43,411 bases of DNA from an uncultured Rhodobiaceae bacterium (GCA_913057645.1 CAJXOU010000023.1:1-43411); one strand, 5' to 3'; positions 1 to 8,407 are shown, counted from the first letter of the stretch. Translations and numbers: made by a program. The notes: a model not told the origin generated them from the letters alone.

Positions 1-1
1 C

Positions 2-106
2 GACGACGGGCTCTGGCATGTCATCTTCGCAAGCCGCCATATCGCAGAGATCGACCTGCGAAATGGCTCGTCAAAAACTGTCACCCATGTCTCCGAACAC
101 CTGTAA
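2..106 (+). CDS. C-terminal fragment of a probable IS transposase (partial)
   Basis: An open frame enters from the left edge and ends at TAA 104-106. Its last 34 residues begin DDGLWHVIF and end VTHVSEHL. This resembles the C-terminal tail of integrase-core (DDE) transposases of IS481-like elements, whose final codons run into the terminal repeat. The identification rests on tail style and on the tandem terminal repeats at 79-121; no catalytic residue is inside the window. It could instead be the end of an unrelated gene. Confidence 0.4.
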   Translation, partial: DDGLWHVIFASRHIAEIDLRNGSSKTVTHVSEHL

Positions 107-121
107 CCCTTGTCTCCGGTC
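79..121 (+). repeat. Tandem 20-bp near-identical repeats, probable IS end
   Basis: Positions 79-98 and 102-121 match at 16 of 20 bases (tgt, accc and tgtctccg are conserved) and are offset by 23 bp. Tandem TGT-starting repeats overlapping the transposase stop codon are typical of IS481-like termini, so the right end of the element probably lies near here. Confidence 0.4.
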
Positions 122-158
122 CATACAAAGGGGAGGGTGGGAGAAAGCCGCCCGTTTT

Positions 159-578
159 CTAACCCCGGCCCGCCGCTTCCTCGATCGCGTGCATGTCGTC
201 GTCGGAGAGGCCCATGTGGTGGCCGATCTCGTGCACCAGCACATGCGTGACGAGGCCGCCGAGCGGTTCGTCATATTCCGCCCAGTAGTCGAGCATGGGG
301 CGGCGGTAGAGAAACACCATGTCCGGCATGTGGACCGGTTCCATCACCGAGCGCTCGACATGGGAAATGCCCTGATAGAGACCGAGCAGCTCGAAGGGAC
401 TTTCGAGTTCCATTTCGGCGGCGATCTCGTCGTCCGGGAAATCCTCGACGCGGATGATCAGCCCCTCGCAGCGCGCGCGGAAACTCTCCGGCAGGCGGGC
501 GAAGGCCTCGTCGGCGATCCGCTCGAAATCGGCGAGCGAGGGCGCGCGTACATTGTCCCAGTCCATATCCGAGCCCAT
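159..578 (-). CDS. Small zinc metallopeptidase (MetalloproTx/DUF1025-like zincin)
   Basis: A 139-residue cytoplasmic protein of the PF06262 type. The C-terminal part carries HEIGH at residues 116-120, extended to HExxHxxGxxD with D126, which is the full zinc-ligand set of minimal zincins. No signal peptide or membrane segment is seen. Start: ATG at 578 has a GAGAGG about 8 nt upstream, whereas ATG 584 sits too close to it. It is divergent from phhB across a gap of about 77 bp. Substrates of this family are unknown. The family assignment is firm; activity is inferred from the intact motif. Confidence 0.85.
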   Translation of the reverse strand: MGSDMDWDNVRAPSLADFERIADEAFARLPESFRARCEGLIIRVEDFPDDEIAAEMELESPFELLGLYQGISHVERSVMEPVHMPDMVFLYRRPMLDYWAEYDEPLGGLVTHVLVHEIGHHMGLSDDDMHAIEEAAGRG

Positions 579-655
579 CGTCATATCCTCTCTTGCGCGG
601 CGAGCTTAAGAGCGCGAGGCTCTGGCCGCAAACCACACCCATCGAGGAGGCGAAG

Positions 656-970
656 ATGAGCGGCAAGCTGAGCGGAAAAGAGCGGGAGAAAGCGCTGGCG
701 GGCCTCAAGGGCTGGACCAAGGTGAAGGGCCGCGACGCCATCGAGAAGAGCTACAAGTTCAAGGATTTCAACGAGGCCTTCGGCTTCATGAGCCGCGTCG
801 CGCTCGCCGCCGAAAAGGCGGACCACCATCCCGAATGGGCGAATGTCTACAACCGCGTCGATGTGATCCTCACGACGCATGACGCGGGCGGCGTGACCGA
901 GAAGGATGTGAAGCTTGCAACGCTGATGGACAAGTGGGCCGGGAAGGCGGGCAAGGCGGCAAAGAAGTAG
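656..970 (+). CDS. phhB: 4a-hydroxytetrahydrobiopterin dehydratase (pterin carbinolamine dehydratase)
   Basis: A 104-residue protein of the PCD/DCoH family, which dehydrates 4a-hydroxytetrahydrobiopterin so that the pterin cofactor of aromatic amino acid hydroxylases can be recycled. The signature is visible: KADHHPEW at residues 54-61 and THDAGGVT near 74-81 supply the conserved histidines. The start at 656 follows GAGGAGG, so an upstream in-frame extension is unlikely. ndh starts 9 nt after the stop, so the two genes are probably co-transcribed. No phenylalanine hydroxylase gene is in the window. The lysine- and alanine-rich tail ([11 protein letters not shown]) is a local extension. Confidence 0.93.
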   Translation: MSGKLSGKEREKALAGLKGWTKVKGRDAIEKSYKFKDFNEAFGFMSRVALAAEKADHHPEWANVYNRVDVILTTHDAGGVTEKDVKLATLMDKWAGKAGKAAKK

Positions 971-979
971 GGGTCCGTC

Positions 980-2257
980 ATGGACGGCTCTCCCCTTGCG
1001 CCCGGCACGCCCAAGGTCGTGATTCTCGGCGCCGGCTTCGGCGGGCTGACGGCTGCCCGGTCGCTGAAGAATGCCGATGTCGAGATCACCCTGATCGACC
1101 GGCAGAATTATCATCTCTTCCAGCCGCTGCTCTACCAGGTCGCGACGGCGACGCTTTCGCCGGCCGACATTGCGGTGCCGGTGCGCTCGACACTGCGCGA
1201 CCAGAAGAACACGCGCGTGCTGCTCGGCGAGGTGGTCCATGTCGACCGGGCGCGCCATCTCGTCGATCTTTCGGACGGGCGGCACGTTCCCTATGACTGG
1301 CTGATCGTGGCGACCGGGGCGCGGCATGCTTATTTCGGTCATGACGAATGGGAGCCCTTCGCGCCGGGCCTGAAGAAGATCGACGATGCAACGGAGATCC
1401 GGCGGCGCGTGCTGCTCGCCTTCGAGAAGGCGGAAACGGAACCGGACGAGGAGGCGCGGAAGGCGCTGCTCACCTTCGTGATCGTCGGCGGCGGCCCGAC
1501 CGGTGTCGAGATGGCCGGTGCGATCATCGAGCTCGCGCGGAAGACGCTGGTGAGCGACTTCCACCATATCGATCCGTCATCCGCGCGCGTGCTTCTGATC
1601 GAAGCGGGGCCGCGCATCCTGCCGGCCTTCGCCGAGGACCTGTCGGCTTTCGCGCAAGCCTCGCTTGTCCGCAAGGGCGTGGAGGTCATGTGCGGCGAGC
1701 CCGTGACGGAATGCGGGGCGGGCGGCGTCGCGATGAACGGAACGAGGATCGCCGCGCGCACGATCGTCTGGGCGGCCGGCGTCGAAGCCTCGCCCGCTGC
1801 AAAATGGCTTGGCGTCGAAGGCGACCGCGCGGGCCGCGTGCCGGTGAACGAGCGCCTGACGCTTGACGATGACGAGCGCGTCTTCGTCGTCGGCGACACG
1901 GCAGCGGCGAAATGGGACGAGGATCGCATCGTGCCGGGCATCGCGCCCGCCGCAAAACAGATGGGCGCTTACGCCGCGAAGGCGATCAGGGCGGCGCTGA
2001 AGGGCGAGACCGCCGCGCCCTTCCGCTACTGGCATCAGGGCAACCTCGCCACCATCGGGCGGAAGAGCGCCATCGTCGATTTCGGCCGCTTTCATCTCAA
2101 GGGCTTTCTCGCCTGGCTCGTCTGGGGCGCGGCGCATATCTACTTCCTGATCGGCTTCCGCAACCGCCTCATCGTGATGCTGCACTGGATCTGGGCTTAC
2201 GTGACGATGCGCCAGGGCGTACGCCTGATCACCGGCTCGACGGACCTCCCCGAATGA
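980..2257 (+). CDS. ndh: Type II NADH:quinone oxidoreductase (NDH-2)
   Basis: A 425-residue FAD-dependent pyridine nucleotide-disulfide-family oxidoreductase that passes electrons from NADH to quinone without pumping protons. The N-terminal FAD-binding GAGFGG (about residues 14-19) is followed by the NDH-2-typical NYHLFQPLLYQVAT. A second Rossmann motif, VGGGPTGVE (near 170), binds NADH. FVVGDTA near 304 contacts FAD. The C-terminal 60 residues are hydrophobic and aromatic (LAWLVWGAAHIYFLIGF), matching the membrane-anchoring helices of the family. It lies 9 nt downstream of phhB and ends at a strong hairpin terminator. Confidence 0.93.
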   Translation: MDGSPLAPGTPKVVILGAGFGGLTAARSLKNADVEITLIDRQNYHLFQPLLYQVATATLSPADIAVPVRSTLRDQKNTRVLLGEVVHVDRARHLVDLSDGRHVPYDWLIVATGARHAYFGHDEWEPFAPGLKKIDDATEIRRRVLLAFEKAETEPDEEARKALLTFVIVGGGPTGVEMAGAIIELARKTLVSDFHHIDPSSARVLLIEAGPRILPAFAEDLSAFAQASLVRKGVEVMCGEPVTECGAGGVAMNGTRIAARTIVWAAGVEASPAAKWLGVEGDRAGRVPVNERLTLDDDERVFVVGDTAAAKWDEDRIVPGIAPAAKQMGAYAAKAIRAALKGETAAPFRYWHQGNLATIGRKSAIVDFGRFHLKGFLAWLVWGAAHIYFLIGFRNRLIVMLHWIWAYVTMRQGVRLITGSTDLPE

Positions 2258-2258
2258 A

Positions 2259-2286
2259 AAAGCCCCGGCGTTTCCGCCGGGGCTTT
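2259..2286. terminator. Bidirectional intrinsic terminator between ndh and the SDR gene
   Basis: A perfect 12-bp stem (aaagccccggcg, 2259-2270, with cgccggggcttt, 2275-2286) and a 4-nt loop. It has A-rich sequence on the left and CGTTT on the right. It begins two bases after the ndh stop and lies 22 bp from the end of the convergent SDR gene, so it can serve both. Confidence 0.85.
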
Positions 2287-2307
2287 CGTTTATCGAATGC
2301 GTTTCGC

Positions 2308-3090
2308 TTAGCGCGGCGCCATGCGGATCGCGCCGTCGAGACGGACGGTTTCGCCGTTGAAGTAGCCGTTCCGGATCATCTCGCAGGCAAGCGAGGCATA
2401 TTCGTCCGGATTGCCGAGGCGGGAGGGATAAGGCACCTGCGCACCGAGCGCCTGGCGAACCTTTTCCGGCGCGCCCGCGAGCAGCGGCGTGTCGAAGATG
2501 CCCGGCAGGATCGTGTTGACGCGGATGCCTTCGCGGCTGAGGTCGCGCGCGATGGGGAGCGTCATGCCGACGACACCGGCCTTGGACGCCGAGTAAGCGG
2601 CCTGGCCGATCTGGCCGTCCTGCGCGGCGACGGAGCCGGTGTTCACGATGGCGCCGCGGTCGCCGCCCTCGAGCGGATCGAGGGTGAGCATGCCCGCCGC
2701 CGACTTCGCGATGCAGCGGAAGGTGCCGACAAGGTTGATCTGGATGATGAGGTTGAACTTGTCGAGCGGGAAGGACTCCGGCTTGCCGGTTTCCTTGTTG
2801 CGGCTCGCGGTCTTGATCGCGTTGCCGGTGCCGGCGCAGTTCACGAGGATGCGCTCCTGGCCGATCGCGGCGCGGACCTTCTCGAAGCCCGCATCGACGC
2901 TCGCCTCGTCGGTCACGTTCACCTTCGCGAACACGCCGCCGAGTTCCTTCGCGAGCGCCTCGCCCTTGTCTTCCTGCAGGTCGAAGATGCCGATCTTCAC
3001 ACCTTCCCTGGCGAGCGCGCGCGCGGTCGCCGCGCCGAGGCCCGAAGCGCCGCCGGTGATGATGGCGCTGATGCTGCTGTCGAGTTTCAT
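2308..3090 (-). CDS. SDR-family 3-hydroxyacyl-CoA dehydrogenase (HSD10-like)
   Basis: A 260-residue classical short-chain dehydrogenase. Visible are the TGGASGLG NAD-binding turn (12-19), NCAG (84-87), catalytic Ser153, and YSASK with Tyr166 and Lys170. The sequence style (IFDLQEDKGEALAKELG, and a long loop around 97-108) matches type 2 3-hydroxyacyl-CoA / 2-methyl-3-hydroxybutyryl-CoA dehydrogenases, which act in beta-oxidation and isoleucine breakdown. The start at 3090 has GAAGGAA upstream; longer in-frame extensions lack family similarity. It is convergent with ndh and monocistronic. The exact substrate is inferred. Confidence 0.85.
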   Translation of the reverse strand: MKLDSSISAIITGGASGLGAATARALAREGVKIGIFDLQEDKGEALAKELGGVFAKVNVTDEASVDAGFEKVRAAIGQERILVNCAGTGNAIKTASRNKETGKPESFPLDKFNLIIQINLVGTFRCIAKSAAGMLTLDPLEGGDRGAIVNTGSVAAQDGQIGQAAYSASKAGVVGMTLPIARDLSREGIRVNTILPGIFDTPLLAGAPEKVRQALGAQVPYPSRLGNPDEYASLACEMIRNGYFNGETVRLDGAIRMAPR

Positions 3091-3342
3091 GGGTTCATTC
3101 CTTCTCTGCGACGGACCGGAGGGCCCCGCGTTTCCCTGTCTGCGGGCGTGGGAGCCGCCCGATTGGCGCCGATTTAACAAATTCGGGGACCAAAGAGCGA
3201 GCCAAAAATGGCCTGAGAATGCGGCATCCGGCGCATGCGCCCATTGACGCAACGTCGCCTTGGCTTGCAAGGCGCGGCCTTCCGCCCCATCTTGCTCGGG
3301 AAACCGAAAAGGGGTGGGGCGGCACTGGACGGAGGGAAATCG

Positions 3343-3759
3343 ATGTCCTCTTCACGGGGAAATCCGGGCGCGGATAACGCCGAAAGCGAGCTTCTCGACC
3401 CGAAGCACCAGCTCCCCGCCGTCATGGCGCGGAACGAGAAGACGGTGGATGACGGCTTCTGGAAGAAGATGGTGCGCGTGGCGGGCAAGATTCCCTTCGC
3501 GGAGGAAGCCGCCGCCGCCTGGTATTGCGCGCGCGACCCCGAAACGCCGACACGCGTGCGCGCGACGCTCTTGGCCGCGCTCGCCTATTTCGTGATGCCC
3601 GTCGACTTCATTCCCGACATCGTCGCCGCCTTCGGCTTCACCGACGACGCGACCGTGCTGATGGCCGCCATAGGTCTCGTGTCGAGCTACATGAAGCCCC
3701 GGCACCGGGAAGCCGCGCGGAAGGCGCTCGGCCTTCCGCCCGCCGACGAAAAGAACTGA
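3343..3759 (+). CDS. DUF1232 (YkvA-like) small membrane protein
   Basis: A 138-residue protein with a DUF1232 core around residues 55-120. It shows PETPTRVRATLLAALAYFVMPVDFIPDIV followed by a second hydrophobic stretch (DDATVLMAAIGLVSSYM). The LAYFVxPxDxIPD signature defines the family; its function is unknown. The start at 3343 is preceded by GGAGGG; the open frame extends upstream to 3235 without similarity. The next gene begins 22 nt downstream. The 252-bp divergent spacer to the SDR gene shows no convincing promoter. Confidence 0.85.
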   Translation: MSSSRGNPGADNAESELLDPKHQLPAVMARNEKTVDDGFWKKMVRVAGKIPFAEEAAAAWYCARDPETPTRVRATLLAALAYFVMPVDFIPDIVAAFGFTDDATVLMAAIGLVSSYMKPRHREAARKALGLPPADEKN

Positions 3760-3781
3760 CGCCCCCCTGACGGAGAAGATC

Positions 3782-4393
3782 ATGACCGGGTTTGCGAGCG
3801 ATATCGCCTTCACGCCAACGGTGAAGGCACTGCAGGAAAAGCGCGGCAGCCGCAGCCACTACGAGGACAGGGATTTCCGCGAGAAGATCGACGCGAACAT
3901 CGCCGCCTTCATCGCCGAGCGGGACTCCTTCTATCTCGCGACCGCGAATGCGGAAGGCCAGCCCTATATCCAGCATCGCGGCGGACCGAAGGGATTTCTT
4001 CGTGTGCTCGACGAGACGACGCTCGCCTTTGCCGACTACACCGGCAACCACCAGTACATCACCAGCGGCAATCTCGCCGACAACGACCGCGCCTATATCT
4101 TCCTGATGGACTACGCGACACGTGCGCGCGTGAAAATCTGGGGCCGGGCGAAAACCAGTAGCGACAAGGCGGTCATCGCGCAACTGATGCCGGACGGCTA
4201 CCGCGCGCGGGCATGGCAGGCGATCGTCTTCAAGGTGAGCGCCCTCGATACGAACTGCTCAAGCCACATTCCGCAGAAATTCGACGCGGACGACGTCCAA
4301 GGCTCGCTTGCCCATCTGCAGGCGAAGATCGATGCCCTGGAAGCCGAACTCAGCCGTTACAAGGCCCAGACACCCGATGCATTGGAGCGGTAG
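3782..4393 (+). CDS. Pyridoxamine 5'-phosphate oxidase-family FMN-binding protein
   Basis: A 203-residue split-barrel flavoprotein. The PNPOx-like domain spans about 35-165, with FYLATANAEGQPYIQHRGGPKG, the usual strand pair contacting the FMN phosphate, and TGNHQYITSGNLADNDRAYIFLMDY. The C-terminal 35 residues (LAHLQAKIDALEAELSRYK) form a predicted short coiled coil typical of this subgroup. It is not the vitamin B6 enzyme itself; the substrate is unknown. Its last 37 bases overlap, tail to tail, the end of the serine hydrolase gene on the other strand. Confidence 0.82.
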   Translation: MTGFASDIAFTPTVKALQEKRGSRSHYEDRDFREKIDANIAAFIAERDSFYLATANAEGQPYIQHRGGPKGFLRVLDETTLAFADYTGNHQYITSGNLADNDRAYIFLMDYATRARVKIWGRAKTSSDKAVIAQLMPDGYRARAWQAIVFKVSALDTNCSSHIPQKFDADDVQGSLAHLQAKIDALEAELSRYKAQTPDALER

Positions 4394-5580
4394 CCGAGCG
4401 CGGTATAGGCCGCGTCGACCAGCGCCTGCCCGCGGTCGTTGAGAAGGATGCCCGCGCCCATGCGGTTCATGTTGTAGCCGAAGCTCAAATGGGCTTCCGG
4501 ATCGGCGAAGCCGATGGAGCCGCCCATGCCGACATGGCCGAAGGCGGTGTCGCCCAGGATGCAGCTCGAATTCGGCTCGCTCGCGAGCACGCGATTGTCC
4601 ATCGACTTCATGAAGCCGAGCGCGAAGCGCGACGGGATCAAGAGCGTCGCATCCTCATGCGTCGCCATCGCGACACGGCCCATGCGCGCCAGCGTGTCCG
4701 GGCCCACAAGCTTGCCGCCGCCATTCGCGAGCGGCTGATACATGGCCGCGAGACCGCGGCCATTGGTGATGCCGTTCGCCGAACCGATTTCGGCGGCGTG
4801 GCAGGCGCGCGAATTGAAATCCATGCCGCCGCTGTTCAGCAGGAAGAGATGCGCGGGGCTCGACGGGTCGTTCATGAGCGCCTGCGTGAATTTCGAATTG
4901 GCGGCAGCGGGGTCCGGATCGGCGAAGATCATCGCCGCGATGCGCGGCTCGACCTCTTCCGGCGTGCCGATATGGAAATCGAGACCGAGCGGCTTCGCCA
5001 CTTCATCGGCAAAGAACTGTCCGAGCCGCTTTCCCGACGCGCGATGCACGAGTTCGCCGACCGTCCAGGCGAAGGTGACGCCGTGATAGCCATTGCGCGT
5101 GCCCGGCTTCCAGAACGGCTCTTCGCTCTCGAGAAGCTTCACCATGTAGTCGTAGTCGCAATAGCCGCTGTCCTTCAGCGGCGTGCGGACATGCGGCATG
5201 CCCGCCGAATGATCGAGCATCATGGAGACGGTGGTCTCCTCCTTGCCGTTCTTGGCGTATTCCGGCCAGTAATCCGCGACCTTCGCATCGAGATCGAGCT
5301 TGCCGCGGTCCGCGAGCATATGCGCGCAGAGCGCGGTCGCGCCCTTGGTGCAGGAAAAGACGATGGAGACGGTGTCCTTGTCCCACGCATCGCCGCCGCG
5401 CGCCTTCTTCCCGCCCCAGATATCGAGCACGGACTTGCCTTCAAGCGTGATCGCGACATTGGCGCCGACCTCGTCGCGCGTCTCGAAATTCTCGACGATG
5501 GCATCGACCACCGGCTTGAACTTCGCATCATAGGTGCCTTCGAGTTTCCCCGCCTTCGTTTCTCTGGAAAACTTTTCCAT
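4357..5580 (-). CDS. Beta-lactamase-fold serine hydrolase / esterase (family VIII, EstB-like)
   Basis: A 407-residue protein with intact class C-type catalytic motifs. SCTK gives Ser76 and Lys79, and the PGTRNGYHGVTFAW region gives Tyr165 in the YH form used by EstB and LovD-like acyl hydrolases. A late HVGMGGS near 355 replaces the KTG box. No signal peptide is seen, so it is probably cytoplasmic. A GGGAGAGAG ribosome site precedes ATG 5580. The SGNH-like gene lies 39 bp upstream on the same strand, likely in one operon. The substrate (short acyl ester or lactone) is inferred from the family. Confidence 0.88.
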   Translation of the reverse strand: MEKFSRETKAGKLEGTYDAKFKPVVDAIVENFETRDEVGANVAITLEGKSVLDIWGGKKARGGDAWDKDTVSIVFSCTKGATALCAHMLADRGKLDLDAKVADYWPEYAKNGKEETTVSMMLDHSAGMPHVRTPLKDSGYCDYDYMVKLLESEEPFWKPGTRNGYHGVTFAWTVGELVHRASGKRLGQFFADEVAKPLGLDFHIGTPEEVEPRIAAMIFADPDPAAANSKFTQALMNDPSSPAHLFLLNSGGMDFNSRACHAAEIGSANGITNGRGLAAMYQPLANGGGKLVGPDTLARMGRVAMATHEDATLLIPSRFALGFMKSMDNRVLASEPNSSCILGDTAFGHVGMGGSIGFADPEAHLSFGYNMNRMGAGILLNDRGQALVDAAYTALGYRSNASGVWAL

Positions 5581-5619
5581 CCCGTCTCTCTCCCTGTCGT
5601 TTTTCTTCTGTTTCGTTTT

Positions 5620-6342
5620 TCAGCGGCTGGAGCGCAGGCCCCCGTAGCCCGCCTCGATGAGTACCGGCTTGATCGCTTCGGCGAGCGCCGCATAGCCCTT
5701 GTCGTTCAGCGTCAGCCCGTCCCAGCGGTAGAGGTCGTCGCGGATGTTTCCGCGCTGATCCAGCATGACGGGCGTCACGTCGATGAAATACATGCCCCGC
5801 TCGCGGGAAACATAATCCGCGATCAGCGCATTGGCGCGCTGCGCGCCGTACCAGCGCTCCTCGCGCGCGGGCGAGGGACGGAGCGAGACGAAATAGACCG
5901 GTGCGTTCTCGTCTTCCGCGCGGAGCGAGAGCACCAGCGTGCGGAAATCGTCGAGCAGGTCTTCCGGCCGTCTTCCGTGCACGTCGGAAAGATCGGCCTC
6001 GCCCGCCATGACGACGATGGCGCGCGGGTCGTAAGGAAGGATGATGCGCGCGCGGTAGTGATTGATATGCGGGATCTGCGCGCCGCCGAAGCCGCGCTGG
6101 ATGATCGTAACGGGCGCCATGTCCCGGGCAAGCGTCTCCCAGAGCCGGAGATCGCGCCCGCCGACGAAGAGAACCGCGTCTTCGGGCGGCGGGTTCGAGA
6201 CGTCGCGGCGCTCGAAAGCGGCGATCTCGCCTTCCCAGTATTTCGGGTCGCCCGACGCAAGCAGCACATAGATGAGAAAGGCGAAGAGCGCGAGAACGGC
6301 GGCGCCGAACAGTGCGCCGAGCGCCACCAGTCCCCGTCTCAT
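5620..6342 (-). CDS. SGNH/GDSL-hydrolase-fold protein lacking the catalytic residues
   Basis: A 240-residue protein with an N-terminal membrane anchor (8-29) and an otherwise recognisable SGNH domain: LFVGGRDLRLW (58-68), RGFGGAQI (83-90), AGEADLSD (113-120) and DGLTLNDKGY (208-217). Relatives read GSSSIRLW or GDSxT, GxND and DGxHLN. Here block I has no serine (R63, D64), the block III Asn is Ala116, and the catalytic His is Thr211. Overall fold and spacing are kept, so this looks like a membrane-tethered pseudoenzyme, not a decayed pseudogene. It lies upstream of the serine hydrolase in a probable operon. Confidence 0.78.
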   Translation of the reverse strand: MRRGLVALGALFGAAVLALFAFLIYVLLASGDPKYWEGEIAAFERRDVSNPPPEDAVLFVGGRDLRLWETLARDMAPVTIIQRGFGGAQIPHINHYRARIILPYDPRAIVVMAGEADLSDVHGRRPEDLLDDFRTLVLSLRAEDENAPVYFVSLRPSPAREERWYGAQRANALIADYVSRERGMYFIDVTPVMLDQRGNIRDDLYRWDGLTLNDKGYAALAEAIKPVLIEAGYGGLRSSR

Positions 6343-6386
6343 TCACGCCCCCCGCTTTTCATCGCCGTCCCCCGCTTCGAACCCGC

Positions 6387-7391
6387 TCAGCGCGAGGGAA
6401 CGATGACGATCTTGCCCTTGACCTTGCGGGCCGCCATGTCTTTCAGCGCCTGCGCCGCTTCCTCGAACTTGTAGGTCTTCGAGACGTGCGGCTTGAGCTT
6501 GCCCTGCTTGAACCAGGTCATGAGCTCCTTCAGGTTTTCCTGATGGCGCTTCGGCTCGCGGCCGGTGAAGGCGCCCCAGAAGACGCCGACGATCTGGCAG
6601 CCCTTGAGAAGCGCGAGGTTGAGCGGAATTTTCGGGATCGGCCCGGCGGCGAAACCGACGACGAGGAAACGCCCTTCCCAGTTCGTCGCGCGCAGCGCCG
6701 CTTCCGAATAGTCGCCGCCGACGGGATCGTAGACGACATCGGCGCCCTGCCCGCCCGTCAGTTCCTTGATCTTTTCCGACAGCGCCTTCTGCGCGTCGCG
6801 GTCGAGCGCGCCGGAAGGATAGAGAAGCGTCTCGTCCGCGCCGTGTTCCCTGCAGACGGCGAGCTTGTCTTCCGAGGACGCGGCCGCGATGACGCGCGCG
6901 CCCATCGCCTTGCCGAGCTCGACGGCGGCAAGCCCGACGCCGCCGGCCGCACCGAGCACGAGAAGGCTCTCGCCCGGCTTGATCGCCGCCCGGTCCTTCA
7001 GCGCGTGATGCGAGGTGCCATAGGTCATGAGGAAGGCGGATGCGGTCACATAGTCCATTTCGTCGGGGATCGGCGTGACGCGGGCCTCGTCGAGCGCGAT
7101 CTCCTCCGCGAAACCGCCCCAGCCGCACGACCCGATGACGCGGTCCCCGGCCTTTACCTTGGTGACGCCTTCGCCGACCTTCCTGATGATGCCGGCCACC
7201 TCGCCGCCCGGCGAGAACGGCAGCGGCGGCTTGAACTGGTATTTGTTCTCGATGATGAGGACGTCCGGGAAATTGACCGCCGCCGCATGAACCTCGAGCA
7301 GGACCTCGCCCTTTTTCGGCTCCGGGCTCGGCACCTCTTCGATGACGAGGCTGTCCGGCGGCCCATACTCCTTGCAAAGAACGGCTTTCAT
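6387..7391 (-). CDS. NADPH:quinone oxidoreductase-family MDR protein
   Basis: A 334-residue medium-chain dehydrogenase/reductase of the zinc-independent quinone reductase type. The N-terminal GroES-like domain shows VNFPDVLIIENKYQ and PFSPGGEVAG. The nucleotide-binding Rossmann domain shows LVLGAAGGVGLAAVELG near 145-161. No structural zinc cysteines are present, consistent with the family. The C-terminal half carries DVVYDPVGG and the usual end (GKIVIVPSR). It probably reduces a quinone or enoyl-type substrate with NADPH in the cytoplasm. An AGGGAGA site precedes ATG 7391. SGNH-like and esterase genes follow on the same strand, 44 bp downstream. Confidence 0.87.
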   Translation of the reverse strand: MKAVLCKEYGPPDSLVIEEVPSPEPKKGEVLLEVHAAAVNFPDVLIIENKYQFKPPLPFSPGGEVAGIIRKVGEGVTKVKAGDRVIGSCGWGGFAEEIALDEARVTPIPDEMDYVTASAFLMTYGTSHHALKDRAAIKPGESLLVLGAAGGVGLAAVELGKAMGARVIAAASSEDKLAVCREHGADETLLYPSGALDRDAQKALSEKIKELTGGQGADVVYDPVGGDYSEAALRATNWEGRFLVVGFAAGPIPKIPLNLALLKGCQIVGVFWGAFTGREPKRHQENLKELMTWFKQGKLKPHVSKTYKFEEAAQALKDMAARKVKGKIVIVPSR

Positions 7392-7691
7392 GGTCGTCTC
7401 CCTGTTGCTTCGCGTGGTTTCCCGCGGTTCCGAAATATCGCTGCCTCTCCCTTAGCACGATGAGGCCGATATTCGCCAGATTGGCGCGGGAAGGCGGAAC
7501 GGGGAGCCTTTCTGCCACGGTTCCGCCACATGAATCGGGGAGCTTGCCCGGGTTCCGGCCGTACCCGCGGCCGGAAGAGGGGGACTTTTGAGGGGCGGTA
7601 TCTGGAAATCGCGCGCCCGTGCCGTTAAGGTCAGGCGCGAATCCCGGGCCGGATCGTTCGAACTGCCCCGTTCGGAGAAGAGTTGGAGATC
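7392..7691. other. 300-bp divergent intergenic region
   Basis: This holds the promoters of the MDR gene (left) and the IalB-like gene (right). I see no small ORF with a ribosome site and no convincing -35/-10 pair. Its only clear structure is a perfect 8-bp inverted repeat (ttccggcc 7553-7560, ggccggaa 7569-7576) with an 8-nt spacer, a possible operator or hairpin. Confidence 0.4.
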
Positions 7692-8255
7692 ATGCCGAGA
7701 CGTTCGTTTCTTTCCTCGACCTTGACCTGCGCCATTGCGGCCCTTGCCCTCACCTTCGGTGCGGCGGGATTTGCCGGCAGCGCGAGCGCGCAGAACGCGC
7801 CGAAGCTGCTCGGCAAATATGACGACTGGTCCGCCTACAGCTACGGCTCCGGCAACGAGCGCATGTGCTATGCGATGACGACGCCGACGAAGATGCTGCC
7901 GGCCGGTGCGAACCGCGGCGACGTCTACTTCATGGTGACGCACCGCCCGGCGCGCAACACCCGGAACGAGGTGAGCATGCGGATCGGCTACCCCTTCAAC
8001 CCGACGAGCCGCCCCTTCGCCACCATCGGCTCCGACAAGTTCCAGATGTTTTCCGGCGTGAAGGAAGGCGGCGAGCACAAGTTCTGGGCCTGGCTCGAGA
8101 ACCCCTCCGAGGAAGGCAAGATGGTGCAGGCGCTCAAAGCCGGAAGCTCCATGGAGATCAAGGGCACCTCCGAGCGCGACACGCTGACGACCGACACCTA
8201 TTCGCTGAAGGGCTCGGCGGCGGCGCTGAACAAGATCGACGACGCCTGCAAATAG
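7692..8255 (+). CDS. Invasion-associated locus B (IalB)-family secreted protein
   Basis: A 187-residue periplasmic protein. It has a signal peptide MPRRSFLSSTLTCAIAALAL with a likely cleavage after ASA near residue 33. The mature part has the IalB-family pattern: a DDWSAYSYGSGNERMCYA opening, a central TIGSDKFQMF strand and a C-terminal cysteine (DDACK). The two cysteines, one early and one at the penultimate residue, probably form a disulfide. The start at ATG 7692 follows GGAG; an upstream TTG is less likely. The family is widespread in alphaproteobacteria and its role outside Bartonella is unclear. Confidence 0.82.
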   Translation: MPRRSFLSSTLTCAIAALALTFGAAGFAGSASAQNAPKLLGKYDDWSAYSYGSGNERMCYAMTTPTKMLPAGANRGDVYFMVTHRPARNTRNEVSMRIGYPFNPTSRPFATIGSDKFQMFSGVKEGGEHKFWAWLENPSEEGKMVQALKAGSSMEIKGTSERDTLTTDTYSLKGSAAALNKIDDACK

Positions 8256-8407
8256 GCGGAACCGCGCAAATGCCCGGAAAACCGGCCGAATTGGCGCCGG
8301 TTGCCCCCTTTGTGATATGAGAAGCGTCTGGAACCGCGCTGCCCCGGGGCAAGCGCGGCCGGACCTATTTCGCGCAACGAACTGACACCGGACGGCGGCA
8401 GACGCAG

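Noticed and set aside
4213-6474. A 753-codon plus-strand open frame
   Set aside because: It lies antisense to the esterase and SGNH-like genes. Its translation is Arg/Asp/His-rich without family similarity, as expected for the mirror of GC-rich codons.
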